A DNA stretch of 64,000 nucleotides from Notoacmeibacter ruber (GTDB lineage: Bacteria > Pseudomonadota > Alphaproteobacteria > Rhizobiales > Rhizobiaceae), in contig NZ_RCWN01000001.1 in NCBI RefSeq assembly GCF_003668555.1, positions 1,660,501 through 1,724,500 of the forward strand. Reading direction: 5' to 3'. The notes below the pieces were generated by a model. That model was not told where the DNA came from, searched no databases, and saw only the letters and a program-made list of their open reading frames with translations. Position numbers and translations under genes: made by a program. Below, in pieces: positions 7,994 through 17,367 of the stretch (its first letter is position 1; every line of letters starts with the position of its first letter).

Positions 7994-9706
7994 TTATTCG
8001 CCCTCACCCCGGCTGCGAAGCTCGGGCAGTTCGGCATAAGACGAAACCTTGCTTCGCAAGCTCTCCGTATCGAGAACCTCGAGGTTGTCCTGGGATTTGA
8101 GCCAACCACCAATAGCGTGCGGGAGGCTCATTTCCTCTTCAGCTTCGGCGAAGGCCTCGTCGAGTTCCTGAAGCACCTCGACACCGGCACCCGCCTCTGG
8201 ATCGCTGGCAAGCGCCTCAGACAGTTCAGCGTCCTGCGCCAGCAGAGCCTGAAGCGCCTCGACGACACGCAGATGATTTTCCGCCTCGACCGCCTCGAGC
8301 CCGGCAATCACCGCGTACCAGATTTCCTCGCGATCAGTCGCATGATGCGCGAACCGCGCCAGACCGCCTTCTGTTGTGTTGCGCCACAGGAAATCGACGC
8401 TCCAGCCCATAAAGGCCTGTTTGGAAAGTTCTTCCGGCATCGCCAGGGCATCGAACAGGAGAAAGTCGCAGATCTGCGCGTTCAGCTCGTGCGCAGCGGT
8501 GTCGTCGTCCTGCTCCATGACTTCATCGCTCAGCATTAGAGGAATGGCGATGTGCGATCCTTCCTCATCCATCTCCGCGGCAGGAGCGTCGTTGTCGTCC
8601 GGATGGCCGGGTTCCATATCGCCGGAGATAGCTTCCATCTGGTCGCGGGCAGTCGTCTCGTCAGGCGTGGCGGATTGAGAGGCATCGTCGTCTTCACTGG
8701 CCAGACCGTCATCATCGTTATTGTCGAACCCAAGCGTGACCATCTCCTCCAGCCGGCGAAGTCGCTCGTGATGTTCTTCCGGTGTCATGGAGGCGATCTG
8801 ATCCCCCATGTGACCGGGATCCTTATAGGCGGCCTTTGGCTTCTCCTCGGTGACGGAACCGGCATCCTCGTAAGAAGGCTCAGCAGCATTTTCATCCGCG
8901 ATGTCGGATACATCCGGCGCCATAGAAGGCGCCTCGATCATCCGATGAGGCTCCGCATCAGCCGCCGGCTCCTCATCCGTTTCGCCCGCGACAATGTCGT
9001 CGGCATCGACACCAGACCGGGTCTCGTGAGGACTTTCGATCAAGCCTCCCTCTGACACATCATCAGTCTCCGCGATGGACGCCGCCTCGGAGATACTCGC
9101 CGTTTCCTCTTCAACCTTACCTTGCTCCGCCTCGGATGAAAGAGCACTCCCCTCTGCGGTAGGCATGGGCTGATCGACGGCCTCAGTCATCGGCAGAGTT
9201 TCCTCCGCCACCGCCGCTTCGGCTGATGCTTCTGGTCGTTGGTCCCCTTCGTCCGAGCTTTCCTCGGATACAGCATTTGTCTCCTTCAACGGCGAAAGAG
9301 GATGGGCGCTCAGAAAATCCTGAATATCGGCATTGGCGTTTCTCAGGGTCGCGAGATGCGCCTGGATATCGCGGCCTATGTCGCGGAAGTTAGGTCCAGA
9401 ATCGGCCCGTCTCGGCCTCGCCCGTTTTACTGGTGCTGCGATGGCCTGCACCTCGGCATCGGCCTTTTCGACCCGCGCGAGATCGTCGCTTTCGTCGGTA
9501 TCCTGCACTTCGCCTTCGTCGAGAGCAGCGGCCGCAGCAGAGGCAGCTCGGCGCTTCAGAGCCGTATCCTTTTCGTCGGCCAGCGCCGGTTCGGACGTGC
9601 TGTCCTTGAAGATACCCTTCAGACGAGATCCCACCTCGTCACGCGAAAGCTGCGCTTTTTCAGGCTCTTCTGTCTTTTTTTTCTTCTTAAGCAAACCACT
9701 CAGCAT
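7994..9706 (-). CDS. Large acidic protein with DMP19-like C-terminal region
   Basis: 570 residues in three parts. The N-terminus is lysine-rich (LLKKKKKTEE). Residues about 60-400 are a low-complexity acidic linker, full of glutamate, aspartate, serine and alanine, probably disordered. A compact region at about 406-500 (ICDFLLFDALAMPEEL, WRNTTEGGLARFAHH, EEIWYAVIAGLEAVEAE) resembles the DUF4375 / DMP19 C-terminal family by its aromatic-NTTEGG-F pattern. DMP19 of Neisseria is a DNA-mimic protein, so the net acidity is suggestive, but the likeness was judged by eye. No signal peptide or membrane helix. It converges with the globin gene at 14 bases. Function unknown. Confidence 0.65.
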   Translation of the reverse strand: MLSGLLKKKKKTEEPEKAQLSRDEVGSRLKGIFKDSTSEPALADEKDTALKRRAASAAAAALDEGEVQDTDESDDLARVEKADAEVQAIAAPVKRARPRRADSGPNFRDIGRDIQAHLATLRNANADIQDFLSAHPLSPLKETNAVSEESSDEGDQRPEASAEAAVAEETLPMTEAVDQPMPTAEGSALSSEAEQGKVEEETASISEAASIAETDDVSEGGLIESPHETRSGVDADDIVAGETDEEPAADAEPHRMIEAPSMAPDVSDIADENAAEPSYEDAGSVTEEKPKAAYKDPGHMGDQIASMTPEEHHERLRRLEEMVTLGFDNNDDDGLASEDDDASQSATPDETTARDQMEAISGDMEPGHPDDNDAPAAEMDEEGSHIAIPLMLSDEVMEQDDDTAAHELNAQICDFLLFDALAMPEELSKQAFMGWSVDFLWRNTTEGGLARFAHHATDREEIWYAVIAGLEAVEAENHLRVVEALQALLAQDAELSEALASDPEAGAGVEVLQELDEAFAEAEEEMSLPHAIGGWLKSQDNLEVLDTESLRSKVSSYAELPELRSRGEGE

Positions 9707-9830
9707 GACAGCCCCTGACGCAGAAACTCAACTGCGCCAGAGTCTGGGAGGCTATGGTCAACATCCCGCTAACGGGACCGATCCGATTTCGGCTGAACGG
9801 TATCGTGGTAAAAAATCGGTAAAGGCAGCC

Positions 9831-10409
9831 TTATTCCAGCATGCCTTCCGCACCGCGAGAGAGAGCGACGACGCCGGTGCGGCACACTTCCACAAGACCG
9901 AGCGGCGCCATGATCGCGATGAACTGTTCGATCTTCGAGACCCGACCCGTGATCTCGAAGATGAAATGATCCGTATTGGCGTCGATAACCGTGCCGCGAA
10001 ACGCTTCGCACAGACGAAGCGCTTCAACACGTTTTTCGCCGGTGCCGGCAACCTTGACCAGCGCCAGCTCGCGCTCGATCGGCTTGTCATGGCCTTTTTC
10101 CTTGGCTGTCATGCTCAAATCGACGACGCGATGCACCGGTACGATGCGCTCAAGTTGATGCCGGATCTGCTCCACCACATGCGGCGGGCCGCTCGTGACC
10201 ACCGTGATGCGTGAGAGATGCTTTTCATGCTCGGTCTCGGAGACCGTCAGGCTTTCAATATTGTATCCGCGGCCCGAGAAAAGACCGATGACCCGGGCAA
10301 GAACACCCGGCTCGTTGTCGACGAGGACCGAGAGGGTTCGGCGCTCGGCGGTCTCGGTCTCCTTAGTGATGAAATAGGCCGAGGCGGGCGGCTGTAGCTT
10401 CACATTCAT
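9831..10409 (-). CDS. ilvN: Acetolactate synthase small (regulatory) subunit
   Basis: Regulatory subunit of acetohydroxyacid synthase that confers valine feedback inhibition. The 192 residues begin MNVKLQPPASAYFITKETET. An ACT domain spans about residues 23-95 (TLSVLVDNEPGVLARVIGLF with the glycine-rich turn GRGYNIESLTV), followed by the C-terminal small-subunit domain. ATG 10409 is the natural family start; the open frame further upstream would overlap ilvI. It begins 13 bases after the large-subunit gene and belongs to the same attenuated operon. Often named ilvH. Confidence 0.95.
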   Translation of the reverse strand: MNVKLQPPASAYFITKETETAERRTLSVLVDNEPGVLARVIGLFSGRGYNIESLTVSETEHEKHLSRITVVTSGPPHVVEQIRHQLERIVPVHRVVDLSMTAKEKGHDKPIERELALVKVAGTGEKRVEALRLCEAFRGTVIDANTDHFIFEITGRVSKIEQFIAIMAPLGLVEVCRTGVVALSRGAEGMLE

Positions 10410-10422
10410 GGTTTTCTCCCTC

Positions 10423-12219
10423 TCAGACGAGCTGCGCGCCTTCGCGATCGATCGCGGTGGCCACTGCCTCATCGCTCGCCTCATCCGGCAAGAGCATTTC
10501 GTTATGAGCCTTGCCCGACGGAATCATCGGGAAGCAATTGGCCAGATTGGCCACTTCACAATCGAAGATAACCGGACCGGGAGTATCGATCATTTGCTGG
10601 ATGGCCTCGTCCAGATCATCCGGCTTCGCACAATGGATCCCGGTTGCGCCGAAGGCTTCTGCCATCTTGACGAAATCCGGCAGGGCCTCCGAATAGGAAT
10701 GCGACAGCCGGTTGCCATGCAGCAATTGCTGCCATTGGCGCACCATGCCCATATAGTGATTGTTCATGATAAAGATCTTGACCGGCAGATTGTACTGAAC
10801 GGCCGTGGAGATTTCCTGCATCGTCATCTGAACGGAAGCGTCTCCTGCAATATCGATCACCAGCGCATCCGGATGGGCAGCCGCAACGCCCACCGCGGCA
10901 GGCAAGCCATAGCCCATCGTCCCGAGGCCACCAGACGTCATCCAGCGGTTCGGTTCCTCAAAGCCATAGAATTGGGCTGCCCACATCTGGTGTTGGCCCA
11001 CTTCCGTCGTGATGTAGGTCTTGCGGTCCTTGGTCAGCTCATACAGCCGCTGGATCGCGTATTGCGGCATGATGATCTCGTCATTGGGTGAATAGGCCAG
11101 GCAGTTGCGCGCCTTCCAGCTCTCGATCTGCTCGTGCCAGGGCTTGAGCTTCTGCCGGTCCGGCTGCGCACCGGCCCGCAAGATCCGGACCATATCTTCC
11201 AGAACGTGCCCGCAATCGCCGATGATCGGCACATCGACCGGAACGATCTTGTTGATCGAAGACGGATCGATATCAATGTGGATCTTCCGGCTATGGGGAG
11301 CGAACGCATCCAGACGGCCGGTGATACGGTCGTCGAAACGAGCACCGACGCAGAGCATGACGTCACAATCATGCATCGCCATATTGGCTTCGTAGGTGCC
11401 ATGCATGCCGAGCATCCCCAGCCAGCGCTCGCCGGAGGCCGGGTAAGCGCCGAGCCCCATCAGGGTCGACGTGATCGGAATGCCGGTCAGCTCGACCAGT
11501 TCACGCAGCATGTGCGACGCTTCCGGACCGGAATTGATGACCCCGCCGCCCGAATAGATGACGGGTTTCTTCGCGCTCCGCAGCAGTTCGACCGCTTCGC
11601 GAACCCTGTCCGCACGGCTACGCAGCGCCGGCTGATAGCTGCTGCGACGTTTTGCGGAGCTCGGCGGAACATAAGTGCCGGTGGCAAACTGGACGTCCTT
11701 TGGAATATCGACCAGAACCGGACCGGGACGGCCTGTGCTCGCTACACGGAAGGCCTCATGCATGATCTCCGACAGTTCATCGACATTGCGGACCAGCCAG
11801 TTGTGCTTGGTGCACGGGCGCGTCACGCCAACCGTATCGCACTCCTGAAAGGCATCCGAGCCGATGACCGAGGTGGGCACCTGGCCGGAGATGCAGACCA
11901 GCGGAATGGAATCCATCAGAGCGTCCTGCAACGGCGTCACGGCATTGGTCGCCCCCGGCCCTGATGTGACGAGCATCACACCGCATTTGCCTGTCGAGCG
12001 CGCATAGCCTTCGGCCATGTGGCCGGCGCCCTGCTCGTGCCGCACGAGAATATGCCGGACGGTCTCCTGCTGGAAAATCTCGTCGTAAATGGGAAGAACG
12101 GCACCGCCCGGATAGCCGAAGATGTCCTCGACGCCATTATCAATGAGCGCCTGCACGACCATCTCCGCTCCGGTCATCTGTCGTGAGCCAGTTTCTCGTC
12201 TTCCATTCCCATCGGCCAT
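10423..12219 (-). CDS. ilvI: Acetolactate synthase large (catalytic) subunit
   Basis: ThDP- and FAD-dependent enzyme joining two pyruvates, or pyruvate with 2-oxobutyrate, at the first committed step of branched-chain amino acid synthesis. 598 residues: N-terminal ThDP pyrimidine domain with the catalytic glutamate Glu62 in RHEQGAGHMAEGYA, a central domain, and the C-terminal ThDP motif GDASVQM with NNHYMGMVRQWQ. The start follows GGAAGAACGAACA. The upstream leader contains a peptide rich in Ile, Leu and Val codons and a terminator, so expression is probably set by attenuation. The name ilvB would be equally valid. Confidence 0.97.
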   Translation of the reverse strand: MADGNGRRETGSRQMTGAEMVVQALIDNGVEDIFGYPGGAVLPIYDEIFQQETVRHILVRHEQGAGHMAEGYARSTGKCGVMLVTSGPGATNAVTPLQDALMDSIPLVCISGQVPTSVIGSDAFQECDTVGVTRPCTKHNWLVRNVDELSEIMHEAFRVASTGRPGPVLVDIPKDVQFATGTYVPPSSAKRRSSYQPALRSRADRVREAVELLRSAKKPVIYSGGGVINSGPEASHMLRELVELTGIPITSTLMGLGAYPASGERWLGMLGMHGTYEANMAMHDCDVMLCVGARFDDRITGRLDAFAPHSRKIHIDIDPSSINKIVPVDVPIIGDCGHVLEDMVRILRAGAQPDRQKLKPWHEQIESWKARNCLAYSPNDEIIMPQYAIQRLYELTKDRKTYITTEVGQHQMWAAQFYGFEEPNRWMTSGGLGTMGYGLPAAVGVAAAHPDALVIDIAGDASVQMTMQEISTAVQYNLPVKIFIMNNHYMGMVRQWQQLLHGNRLSHSYSEALPDFVKMAEAFGATGIHCAKPDDLDEAIQQMIDTPGPVIFDCEVANLANCFPMIPSGKAHNEMLLPDEASDEAVATAIDREGAQLV

Positions 12220-12284
12220 TGTTCGTTCTTCCTGTCTGTCCGCCAGAGCCGGCGATTTGTCTCATTTTCCGTGATCAAGGCAAT

Positions 12285-12306
12285 AAAAAAGGCCCTTTCG
12301 GGCCCT
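12285..12306 (-). terminator. Attenuator terminator of the ilvI-ilvN operon
   Basis: Read on the minus strand, GGCCC-GAAA-GGGCC forms a stable stem with a GNRA tetraloop, extended by a G-U and an A-T pair, followed by six T. It stands 66 bases before the ilvI start and after the leader peptide, the position of a ribosome-controlled attenuator. Confidence 0.9.
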
Positions 12307-12362
12307 GTTTTCCGCGCATGGGTGGCAAATGCCGGGCGGCTACGCCACCCTGCCCATGCGCG
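12307..12362 (-). promoter_or_regulatory. Leader hairpin overlapping the ilv leader peptide
   Basis: CGCGCATGGG (12353-12362 read on the minus strand) pairs perfectly with CCCATGCGCG (12313-12322), with a further GGTGGC/GCCACC inside. The 5' arm falls in codons 14-17 of the leader peptide, so a ribosome stalled on the Ile/Leu/Val codons just before it would block the stem. This is the expected pause or anti-antiterminator element. The exact antiterminator pairing could not be fixed by eye. Confidence 0.75.
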
Positions 12363-12402
12363 ATCCTACGAGTACGAGACGAATACAAATCATGCGCCGC
12401 AT
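12340..12402 (-). CDS. ilvL: ilv leader peptide (attenuation control)
   Basis: A 20-codon frame reading MRRMICIRLVLVGSRMGRVA followed by TAG. Codons 5-12 (ICIRLVLV) hold two Ile, two Leu and two Val codons, the three amino acids the downstream operon makes. The stop lies inside the leader hairpin loop, and the terminator with its T-run follows 33 bases later. This is a textbook ribosome-mediated attenuator: starvation for any of the three would stall the ribosome and favour readthrough into ilvI. The ribosome site is weak. No promoter could be assigned with confidence in the 140 bases shared with the divergent HerA-like gene. Confidence 0.88.
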   Translation of the reverse strand: MRRMICIRLVLVGSRMGRVA

Positions 12403-12543
12403 GAAGCATGCCGGGACCGGCTCGTCAAGATCGGGCAATAATCCCGCAGATTTCTCTTGCGAAATTGCCGTTAACAGCTTCTTGGCAAGCTGAACCCTAA
12501 ACTGCGAACCATGCAGGACCTATGCCTATCTATTGGATGAGAA

Positions 12544-14613
12544 ATGGGAAATCCGCCGAAACCATCGCCGGCCAGCAACTCCGACCGCCTGAGCGTGGCC
12601 GGCCGCCGCGACGACGGTTTTCTCGACAACACGGGGGAATTCGTCAAACGCAATCGCGCTGAAGGCCATGTCATTCAGTGCGACGGCGAGAACGCGATCA
12701 TTCTGGCCCAGGGCGGCGCCGACGCTGCCGGTTCGGACGACTACTGGGCGGTCGGCCAGATGATATCTGTTCGCGTCAACGAAAACCGCATTGTCGGCTT
12801 CGTCTACAAGGTCGATACGATCGAGACCTCATGGAAACCCAAAGCGGTCAACCCGCTTCGGATCATGATCGAGATTGTCGGCGAAGTAAGGCCTAGCAGC
12901 AACGGCACAGCGACATTCTCACGCGGCGTCACCACTTATCCCTATATGGGCGCGATCGCCCACCGTATCCGCGCCGTCGATCTGGAAGCCATGTACGCGA
13001 CGGAAAGCGACGGGGTAACGATCGGCACACTGTCGCAGGACGATCGCGTCGCCGCGAAGATCGACGTTCATAAACTGCTCTCGCGACATTTTGCCGTAGT
13101 GGGCTCCACGGGTGTCGGGAAATCGACGGCCATTGCTCTGCTCCTTCGCAAGATCATGGAAAGCAGAGACAATTTGCGGGCGCTGGTCCTGGACCCCCAT
13201 AACGAGTTTGCCGCCGCTTTCGGCGATAAGGCGTTGACGATCGATGCCAACCAGCTGGACCTTCCCTATTGGATGTTCCGCTTCGAGGAATTCATGGAGG
13301 TGGTCTATCGCGGCCACCCGGCCCCGACTGATGAAAAGGATGCGCTTCAGGATCTGATCCCACTGGCGAAGCAAAGGTATCAGAGCGGCGGTCGCCCCGA
13401 GGCCAGCCTCCTCATGCGGAATCAGCCTGAAATTTCCAATTTCACGGCCGATACGCCTGTTCCTTACCGGATGCAGGATTTGCTGGCATTGGTCGACGAG
13501 CGCCTTGGCCAATTGGAAGGCAAGGAGGATCGCCCTCATCTCCGCGCCATCCGCAACCGGCTGAGAACGCTTCTCTACGACAAGCGGTTTCATTTCATGT
13601 TCGGTCGCAACGCCGTCAGCGATTGCATGCAGGCTACCATCGCCAAAGTCTTCCGGCTGCCGATCAACGACAAGCCGATCTGCGTCTTCGAGATGAGCAA
13701 TCTGCCGAGCGAGGTGGTCAATGCCGTCGTCTCGGTACTCTGCCGGATTGCCTTTGATCTGGCAGTTTCCTCAGAAGGCACGATTGAGACCCTGGTTCTT
13801 TGCGAAGAAGCGCATCGCTACATCCCTGCCGATCAATCGGCTGGCTTTCTGCCCACCCGCCTGGCGATCTCGCGGATCGCCAAGGAAGGCCGCAAATACG
13901 GCGTCCACCTTGGCATCGTGACCCAGCGGCCAGGCGAACTGGACCAGACGATTCTCTCGCAGTGCTCGACCATTTTCGCCATGCGGCTGGCCAACGAATT
14001 CGACCAGGAGATCATCCGGCGCGCCTCCGTCGGGGCGGCGAGATCCACGCTTTCCTTTCTTTCGTCGATCGCGAACCGCGAGTGCATCGCTTTCGGGGAA
14101 GCCTTTCATACCCCCATGCGAATGCAATTCGAGACGCTATCGGAAGATTACCTGCCCGGCGCTCGCATCTACGAACAGCAGAACGCGATGACAGCGGGCA
14201 AGAAAACGCCCAATCTCACGCGCGTCATTGCGCGCATGCGCCAGGAAAACAGCACCAACGATGAAGACAATTCCGCCAGTTGGTCTCCTAATGAGACCGG
14301 GGGCAGCGCGGGTAGCGGTACCAACGCAGCGCCAGATGAGGCGCAAGAGCAGGAAGCCTTGATGGAAAAACTGCGCGCCCGGGTGCTCAGCGACGAGGAT
14401 CAGGATAGCGAGGGCGACCGGCCGCTTCAGACGGCTACAAGTGCTTCCCCCTCACCGAAGCGCCAGGAGACTCGTGAGACCGAAGGGCAGCGCGGCAACG
14501 CCGAAAGCAGCACGAAACGCCCTTCGGCCAGCCGCTTCGCGGTACCGGACCAGTCGGCGCGCCTGCGTCCATCGAACAGCGATCTTTTGAAGCAATTTCG
14601 GCCGAAGCGCTGA
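12544..14613 (+). CDS. HerA-like (DUF87) ATPase
   Basis: 689-residue ATPase of the FtsK-HerA superfamily. An N-terminal HAS-barrel-like region (about 25-180) precedes Walker A GSTGVGKST (187-195) and LVLDPHNEF, with Walker B LVLCEEAHRYIP near residues 416-428 and a trailing arginine-finger region around RLAISRIAKEGRKYGVHLG. HerA proteins form hexameric motors that move DNA, often with NurA nuclease. No NurA, Sir2 or other partner lies next to it; its neighbours are the ilv leader and a diguanylate cyclase. The last 130 residues are a disordered, charged extension. Housekeeping role unknown. Confidence 0.85.
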   Translation: MGNPPKPSPASNSDRLSVAGRRDDGFLDNTGEFVKRNRAEGHVIQCDGENAIILAQGGADAAGSDDYWAVGQMISVRVNENRIVGFVYKVDTIETSWKPKAVNPLRIMIEIVGEVRPSSNGTATFSRGVTTYPYMGAIAHRIRAVDLEAMYATESDGVTIGTLSQDDRVAAKIDVHKLLSRHFAVVGSTGVGKSTAIALLLRKIMESRDNLRALVLDPHNEFAAAFGDKALTIDANQLDLPYWMFRFEEFMEVVYRGHPAPTDEKDALQDLIPLAKQRYQSGGRPEASLLMRNQPEISNFTADTPVPYRMQDLLALVDERLGQLEGKEDRPHLRAIRNRLRTLLYDKRFHFMFGRNAVSDCMQATIAKVFRLPINDKPICVFEMSNLPSEVVNAVVSVLCRIAFDLAVSSEGTIETLVLCEEAHRYIPADQSAGFLPTRLAISRIAKEGRKYGVHLGIVTQRPGELDQTILSQCSTIFAMRLANEFDQEIIRRASVGAARSTLSFLSSIANRECIAFGEAFHTPMRMQFETLSEDYLPGARIYEQQNAMTAGKKTPNLTRVIARMRQENSTNDEDNSASWSPNETGGSAGSGTNAAPDEAQEQEALMEKLRARVLSDEDQDSEGDRPLQTATSASPSPKRQETRETEGQRGNAESSTKRPSASRFAVPDQSARLRPSNSDLLKQFRPKR

Positions 14614-14648
14614 TCGTTTGAGCTTCAGCGCCTGTTCCTGCCCTGCCC

Positions 14649-15428
14649 TTAGGCGCAGATACGGTTACGCCCCTGACGCTTGGCCTCATAGAGCATCCGG
14701 TCAGCGCGGCGATAGAGTTCTTCGGCGGTTTCACCGCCCGACCAAACGGCTAGCCCGATAGACGCCGTGACCCGCAGATGGATGTTATCGGTCCTGATAT
14801 CGACGCCGGCCACCGCACGGCGCAGCCGATCCGCGAAGGCCGGCAGTGTATTGTGATCCATATTCGGAGCGACGACGGCGAACTCCTCCCCGCCGAGACG
14901 CGCAACAACATCGTGATAGCGCGTGAAATCCTTGAGGACTTCCGCAACACCCCGCAAAACCTGGTCACCGACATCGTGTCCATGGGTGTCATTGACGCTC
15001 TTGAAATGATCGAGATCCAGGATCATCAGCCCTAATGGCCGTTCGATCCGCGCGAACTCTTCCATATATTCACGCAGCGCATCATCGAAATAGCGCCGGT
15101 TCTGCATACCAGTCAGGCCGTCGGTCAGCGCGACGTGCTCAAGCGTCTCACTGCGCTCTGAGAGATTCTCCGTCATCATGCGCAACTTGTGCTCTTCGCG
15201 CGCATGCGAGCGAAGAAGCGGATAGATGTAGAGTGTTCCGAAAAGAAGAGCGGCGCCCTGAACGGCCAGCGCGCCGTGAGTCATCGCGCGAAGTCCGCTG
15301 TTCGATGAAAGTTCGTCCGATCCATACAGAGCCGTGACGAGCAACGCCCCCGCGATCAGAAGGGCGAACGTAAACGCAAAATAAGCCAATTCGGATTTAT
15401 GGAAGCGCATACGTTCGGCGGCCCTCAT
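14649..15428 (-). CDS. Membrane-bound diguanylate cyclase (GGDEF)
   Basis: Makes the second messenger c-di-GMP from two GTP. 259 residues: two transmembrane helices (about 14-35 and 48-70), a short coiled-coil linker, then a complete GGDEF domain from about residue 95 (LTDGLTGMQNRRYF). The active site is GGEEF at 179-183, and RYHD at 170-173 is the RxxD inhibitory site in the right place, so the enzyme is probably active and product-inhibited. No sensor domain beyond the membrane part. An internal ATG (MRFHKSEL, 15410) is another possible start. It converges on the HerA-like gene. Confidence 0.9.
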   Translation of the reverse strand: MRAAERMRFHKSELAYFAFTFALLIAGALLVTALYGSDELSSNSGLRAMTHGALAVQGAALLFGTLYIYPLLRSHAREEHKLRMMTENLSERSETLEHVALTDGLTGMQNRRYFDDALREYMEEFARIERPLGLMILDLDHFKSVNDTHGHDVGDQVLRGVAEVLKDFTRYHDVVARLGGEEFAVVAPNMDHNTLPAFADRLRRAVAGVDIRTDNIHLRVTASIGLAVWSGGETAEELYRRADRMLYEAKRQGRNRICA

Positions 15429-15515
15429 TTCCAGGCAAACCTAAGCGGCCCGCCCCTAAACTTTAGTTAAGCAGAGCTCATTTACCCAAGGTAATGCAAT
15501 CTGCGATTGCGTCCT

Positions 15516-16442
15516 TTAAACAAGCTCTTCGAGTGTGTCAAAGCGCTGCCAATTATCACCCAGCTGCGTCCGAAACCAGGTCTGTTGCCGCTTGGCATAT
15601 TGCCGTGTTGCGTGGATCGACTGTTCCACGGCCTCTTCTTGAGAAAGCTCGTTTTTCAGCAGTGCGGCAATCGGTCTCACGCCGATCGCTTTCATCGCCG
15701 GCAGCGAAGCATCCAGGTCAAGAGAAAGCAGATGTCGGACCTCTTCAATTGCACCCTCGCTTATCATGATCCGGAAACGATCGGCGATCCGCTGACGAAG
15801 CCACTCCCGTTCCGGTAGCATAACAATCCGCCGGGTCCTGGCGGGTTCCAGAAGCGACGGCCCTTTTTTCTTTTGATGCTCGCTGAGCGGCACTCCGGTC
15901 GCCTCGAAAATTTCGAGGGCACGCACAATACGCTGACCATCGCGAGCGCCGATCGCAGCAGCCGCCAGGGGGTCGATCTCATCCAGTTGCGAATGGAGAG
16001 TTTCGGGCCCCTCCTCTTTCAGCCGCACGCGCCAGCTTTCTCGGATCGCATCCGGCACAGCCGGCATTTCCGAAAGCCCGCCTTCGAGCGCTCTGAAATA
16101 AAGACCCGTTCCGCCCACGAAGATGACCGGACGGTTAGCCAGAGGGCCCGATAGCAGGTCCTGTACGTCACGCAGCCATTGTCCGGTCGAATAAGTCTGG
16201 GAGGGAGGCACATGACCGAACAGATGATGGGGCGCCGCCGCAAGCTCGTCGTCATTCGGGCGTGCAGTGAGGCGGTAGAGAACATCATAGACCTGCATCG
16301 AATCGGCGTTGACGATGGCGGCACCCGATTCCCTCGCGAGAGCGACTGCCAGCGCCGTCTTGCCGCTCGCGGTAGGCCCCGCTATCAGGGTCGTGTCGCC
16401 ATGCACACCACCGTCACTTCTCATCGAGTCCATTTTATCCAT
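15516..16442 (-). CDS. miaA: tRNA dimethylallyltransferase
   Basis: Adds dimethylallyl to A37 of tRNAs reading UNN codons. About 308 residues with the P-loop [12 protein letters not shown] near the N-terminus, [31 protein letters not shown] and [14 protein letters not shown], all family hallmarks. The start is uncertain: ATG at 16442, 16433 and 16424 are all in frame before the P-loop and none has a strong ribosome site. If 16442 is right, the start codon overlaps that of serB on the other strand by two bases. Confidence 0.95.
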   Translation of the reverse strand: MDKMDSMRSDGGVHGDTTLIAGPTASGKTALAVALARESGAAIVNADSMQVYDVLYRLTARPNDDELAAAPHHLFGHVPPSQTYSTGQWLRDVQDLLSGPLANRPVIFVGGTGLYFRALEGGLSEMPAVPDAIRESWRVRLKEEGPETLHSQLDEIDPLAAAAIGARDGQRIVRALEIFEATGVPLSEHQKKKGPSLLEPARTRRIVMLPEREWLRQRIADRFRIMISEGAIEEVRHLLSLDLDASLPAMKAIGVRPIAALLKNELSQEEAVEQSIHATRQYAKRQQTWFRTQLGDNWQRFDTLEELV

Positions 16443-17325
16443 GCCGCTTGTCGCAACGCTTATCGCCGCCCCCGCTTCGAACATTCTCAGCTCCGAGCGC
16501 GCAGCCAGCCTCGCCTCTGAACTTTCCGCCGAACCTATATGCCTCTCTGAGGGCGAAGCGTACGATTTTGTTATTACCGGCGAAACCGGTGGGGATGCGG
16601 CTGAGGGAACGATCCGGTCATTGCTCGGCGATTTGCCGGTCGATGTGGTGGTGCAGGATCAGGAGGAGCGGCGCAAGAGCGTACTGATCGCCGATATGGA
16701 TTCCACTATGATCCAGCAGGAGTGCATCGACGAACTTGCCGATATGGTTGACATGAAAGAGCACGTCGCCGCCATCACCGCGCGTGCGATGAATGGCGAG
16801 ATTGCTTTCGAGCCGGCCTTGCGGGAGCGTGTCGCTCTCCTGCGTGATCTGGATGTCGGCGTCATCGAGCAGGTCATCGAGCAGCGCATCACGCTGATGC
16901 CCGGCGGTCGCGAACTGATCGCGACGATGCGTGCCCATGGCGGCTACTGCGCCTTGGTGTCCGGCGGCTTCACCGCTTTTACGAGCCGCATCGCCAGTAT
17001 GCTCGGTTTTGACGAACATCGTGCCAATGAATTGCTTGAAAAGGACGGCAAGCTCAGCGGTGAAGTCGCCGAGCCGATCCTTGGACGAGACGCAAAGGTC
17101 AGGGCACTCAGGGAAGTGACGAGCGCCCGCGGGCTTACACCTGACGATGCGATCGCCGTCGGTGATGGAGCGAACGATCTCGGAATGATCCAACTTGCGG
17201 GAACCGGCATTGCGCTTCACGCAAAACCGTCGGTCGCCGCCGAGGCACGCTTCCGCATCGACCATGGAAATCTGACGGCCATCCTCTTCCTGCAAGGCTA
17301 CCGAAGAGACGAGTTCGTTTACTGA
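16441..17325 (+). CDS. serB: Phosphoserine phosphatase
   Basis: Last step of serine synthesis: hydrolysis of O-phosphoserine. 294 residues beginning [11 protein letters not shown], the N-terminus familiar from rhizobial SerB, with an ACT-like N-terminal part. The HAD core has motif [18 protein letters not shown], motif II in [10 protein letters not shown] and motif [19 protein letters not shown] 16441 has no clear ribosome site, and the start is back to back with miaA, so its promoter must lie within the miaA coding region. It ends in a hairpin shared with degP on the other strand. Confidence 0.95.
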   Translation: MPLVATLIAAPASNILSSERAASLASELSAEPICLSEGEAYDFVITGETGGDAAEGTIRSLLGDLPVDVVVQDQEERRKSVLIADMDSTMIQQECIDELADMVDMKEHVAAITARAMNGEIAFEPALRERVALLRDLDVGVIEQVIEQRITLMPGGRELIATMRAHGGYCALVSGGFTAFTSRIASMLGFDEHRANELLEKDGKLSGEVAEPILGRDAKVRALREVTSARGLTPDDAIAVGDGANDLGMIQLAGTGIALHAKPSVAAEARFRIDHGNLTAILFLQGYRRDEFVY

Positions 17326-17337
17326 ATTCGTCTCTTC
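17303..17337. terminator. Bidirectional hairpin between convergent serB and degP
   Basis: GAAGAGACGAGTTC (17303-17316) and GAATTCGTCTCTTC (17324-17337) form a 14-pair stem with one G-T wobble and a 7-base loop. The stop codon of serB (17323-17325) lies in the loop and right arm, so the last serB codons double as terminator stem. T-runs are short on both sides; it likely serves both converging transcripts. Confidence 0.7.
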
Positions 17338-17367
17338 TGTCACCGAACCGGACGCGGTTCGAAGCGC

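Noticed and set aside
12919..13593. Minus-strand open frame of 224 codons
   Set aside because: Opposite the HerA ATPase core, which has clear Walker motifs.
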